Assembly: GCA_963727635.1 (NCBI GenBank)
Contig: CAVSHP010000002.1
Location: 1-64,000, forward strand
Direction: 5' to 3'
DNA from: SZUA-36 sp963727635
GTDB taxonomy: Bacteria > Pseudomonadota > Gammaproteobacteria > Xanthomonadales > SZUA-36
DNA length: 64,000 bases
In this document: positions 62,775 to 64,000 of the stretch, one piece after another
How the letters are laid out: every line of letters begins with the position of its first letter
Position numbering within the stretch: position 1 is the stretch's first letter
Translations under genes and position numbers: made by a program
The notes under the pieces: model-generated
Database searches by the model: none
What the model was told of the DNA's origin: nothing
The model's input: only the letters and a program-made list of their open reading frames with translations

Positions 62775-64000
62775 ATGAGCATGAACAATCAGAAAACCTG
62801 GATAGTAGTTGGCGTTTTGGCGGTAGTCCTCGGCGGTGTTGCTTTTCTGGGTAGCGATTTCCCGTCTGGCAACAACCAGGTCTCGGGAACGATTGTTCCT
62901 GCTGAGCGCTATCGCGGTGAGCAGATCACCAAGAGTGACGTGCAACTCGGTGACGAGAGTGTTTCACAGTTGATGCAAACTGATCTGTTTCAGCAGATCG
63001 TAAGTGATGCCTCGTTTGCCGCAGCCCTGAATAGTGATGTATTCAGGACAGCCATGGCCAGCGAAGCATTTCGCAGCGTCATGAACAGCGAAGCGTTCCG
63101 CACGGCGATGAACAGCGAGGCGTTCCGCACCGCGATGAACAGCGAAGCCTTCCGCACGGCGATGAACAGCGAGGCCTTCCGTACAGCGATGAACAGTGAA
63201 GCCTTCCGCACGGCGCTGAATAACGAGGCCTTCCGTACGGTGATGAACAGCGACAGCTATCGCACGGCGATGGCCAGTGACAGTTTCCGCACCGTCATGA
63301 ACAGCGAAGCCTTCCGCACGGCGATGAACAGCGAAGCTTTCCGTACCGCGATGGCCAGTGACAACTTTCGCAGCGTGATGAATAGCGAAGCCTTCCGTAC
63401 GGCAATGAATAATGAAGCCTTCCGCACCGCAATGGCGAGTGACAATTTCCGTGCGGCGATGGCCAATGACGCGGCTTTTGATGCGGCCCTGGCAGGTGAT
63501 GCGGCTCTCTCCGCTGCAATGGCCAACGACAGCTTCCGCACGGCAATGAACAGCGAGGCCTTCCGCACGGCCATGAACAGCGAAGCCTTCCGTACAGCGA
63601 TGAACAGCGAAGCCTTCCGTACGGCGATGAACAGCGAAGCCTTCCGCACGGCGATGAACAGCGAGGCTTTCCGCACCGCGATGAACAACGAGGCTTTCCG
63701 TACCGCGATGAACAGCGAGGCTTTCCGCACCGCGATGAACAGTGAAGCTTTTCGTACCGCAATGAACAGCGAAGCTTTCCGTACCGCGATGAACAGCGAG
63801 GCTTTCCGTACCGCGATGAACAGTGAAGCTTTCCGTACAGCGATGAACAGCGAGGCTTTCCGTACGGCCTTGAATAACGACAGCTTCCGTTCCGCGATGG
63901 CCAGTGACAGCTTCCGTTCGGCGATGAACAGCGAGGCTTTCCGCACGGCGCTTGCCAACGACAGTTTCCGTAACGCGCTGGCCAGTGACAGCTTCCGTAC
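62775..64000 (+). CDS. Membrane-anchored protein with 9-residue NSEAFRTAM repeats (runs off window)
   Basis: An N-terminal hydrophobic segment (TWIVVGVLAVVLGGVAFLG) is followed by a linker (about 55 residues, PAERYRGEQITKSDVQLGDE). The rest is made of at least 36 complete tandem 9-residue units with consensus N-S-E-A-F-R-T-A-M, still open at base 64000. Start 62775 is preferred, with GAGG at 62762-62765; ATG 62766 has no usable spacing. Units vary by conservative changes (D for E, L for M, ASD for NSE). Nearly all codon differences between units are synonymous, proving a conserved protein. It follows the ECF sigma/anti-sigma pair and might be its target. No known family recognised; the opposite strand is also open but mirrors the repeat. 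Confidence 0.88.
   Translation, partial: MSMNNQKTWIVVGVLAVVLGGVAFLGSDFPSGNNQVSGTIVPAERYRGEQITKSDVQLGDESVSQLMQTDLFQQIVSDASFAAALNSDVFRTAMASEAFRSVMNSEAFRTAMNSEAFRTAMNSEAFRTAMNSEAFRTAMNSEAFRTALNNEAFRTVMNSDSYRTAMASDSFRTVMNSEAFRTAMNSEAFRTAMASDNFRSVMNSEAFRTAMNNEAFRTAMASDNFRAAMANDAAFDAALAGDAALSAAMANDSFRTAMNSEAFRTAMNSEAFRTAMNSEAFRTAMNSEAFRTAMNSEAFRTAMNNEAFRTAMNSEAFRTAMNSEAFRTAMNSEAFRTAMNSEAFRTAMNSEAFRTAMNSEAFRTALNNDSFRSAMASDSFRSAMNSEAFRTALANDSFRNALASDSFR
63003..64000. repeat. 27-bp coding tandem repeat
   Basis: From 63003 the DNA repeats every 27 bases, with two 30-base units near 63469-63528, up to the window end. About 36 complete units and a 20-base partial unit are seen. Units differ mainly at third codon positions. 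The protein is described in the overlapping CDS. Confidence 0.95.

Noticed and set aside
62990..63958. Long minus-strand reading frames over the 27-bp repeats, with repeated RKASLF-type units
   Set aside because: They mirror the plus-strand repeat and appear only because the repeat has no stop in that frame. Variation between units is synonymous on the plus strand, and the plus-strand reading has a membrane leader and follows an operon.

Overview
The window is a chromosomal segment of a GC-rich gammaproteobacterium. Pointers are the DUF1249 protein, YajQ, a TfpX/TfpZ-like pilin accessory protein, MsrP/MsrQ, an RNase-free tRNA pair with encoded CCA, a RimK-type ligase and many exported hydrolases. 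The lineage call is an inference from gene content; no marker gene is present that fixes genus. Seven genes carry single-base frame breaks, often in short homopolymers, while more than fifty neighbours are intact. This looks more like long-read consensus error than gene decay, so these genes are annotated over their full span.

Layout. 1-8.7 kb: partial tRNA-Ser; a retropepsin-like protease, aspartoacylase-family and RimK-like ligase trio; a large secreted M6 protease with a duplicated C-terminal module; a Sel1 lipoprotein; tRNA-Glu and tRNA-Ala; DUF1249. 8.7-13.4 kb: TauE/SafE exporter and molybdenum-cofactor genes (moaA, moaD, moaE, moeB-like, moaC) with a SufU-like scaffold. 13.4-19.2 kb: adenine deaminase and nucleotide-sugar genes (galE, rmlB, fcl, gmd). 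19.3-24.5 kb: an aromatic amino-acid cluster (tryptophanase-like, VOC protein, 4-hydroxyphenylpyruvate dioxygenase, tyrosine phenol-lyase-like) with a divergent Lrp/AsnC regulator. 24.5-41.2 kb: M28 and M3 peptidases, cold-shock protein, pilin, YajQ, SCO, serine hydrolase, bactofilin, pirin, two Tat-exported oxidoreductases, M14 carboxypeptidase, TSP3-OmpA lipoprotein. 41.2-58.6 kb: cell-surface transferases, MATE, MsrPQ, DUF885, pilin accessory protein, a methionine gamma-lyase-like enzyme with its own Lrp regulator, an outer-membrane protein, a 23-bp tandem array, a deoxynucleoside kinase and a PLP decarboxylase. 59.2-64 kb: a complete RsbU/RsbW/RsbV-type partner-switching set, an ECF sigma factor, its membrane anti-sigma, and a membrane-anchored protein made of at least 36 nine-residue repeats that runs off the window.

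How it fits together. The Moco genes could supply MsrP, the periplasmic methionine sulfoxide reductase further along. The two PLP-lyase loci each have a divergent Lrp-type regulator, a repeated design for amino-acid-sensed catabolism. The last 5 kb reads as one signalling unit: phosphatase, anti-sigma kinase, antagonist, sigma, anti-sigma, and a repeat protein as probable output.

Noncoding structure stands out. Two roughly 300-bp copies of a bipartite element (16.7-17.0 and 58.7-59.05 kb) each form two long hairpins whose loops are complementary to each other. In addition, 13 copies of a 23-bp unit lie at 55.5-55.8 kb in a gene-free gap.
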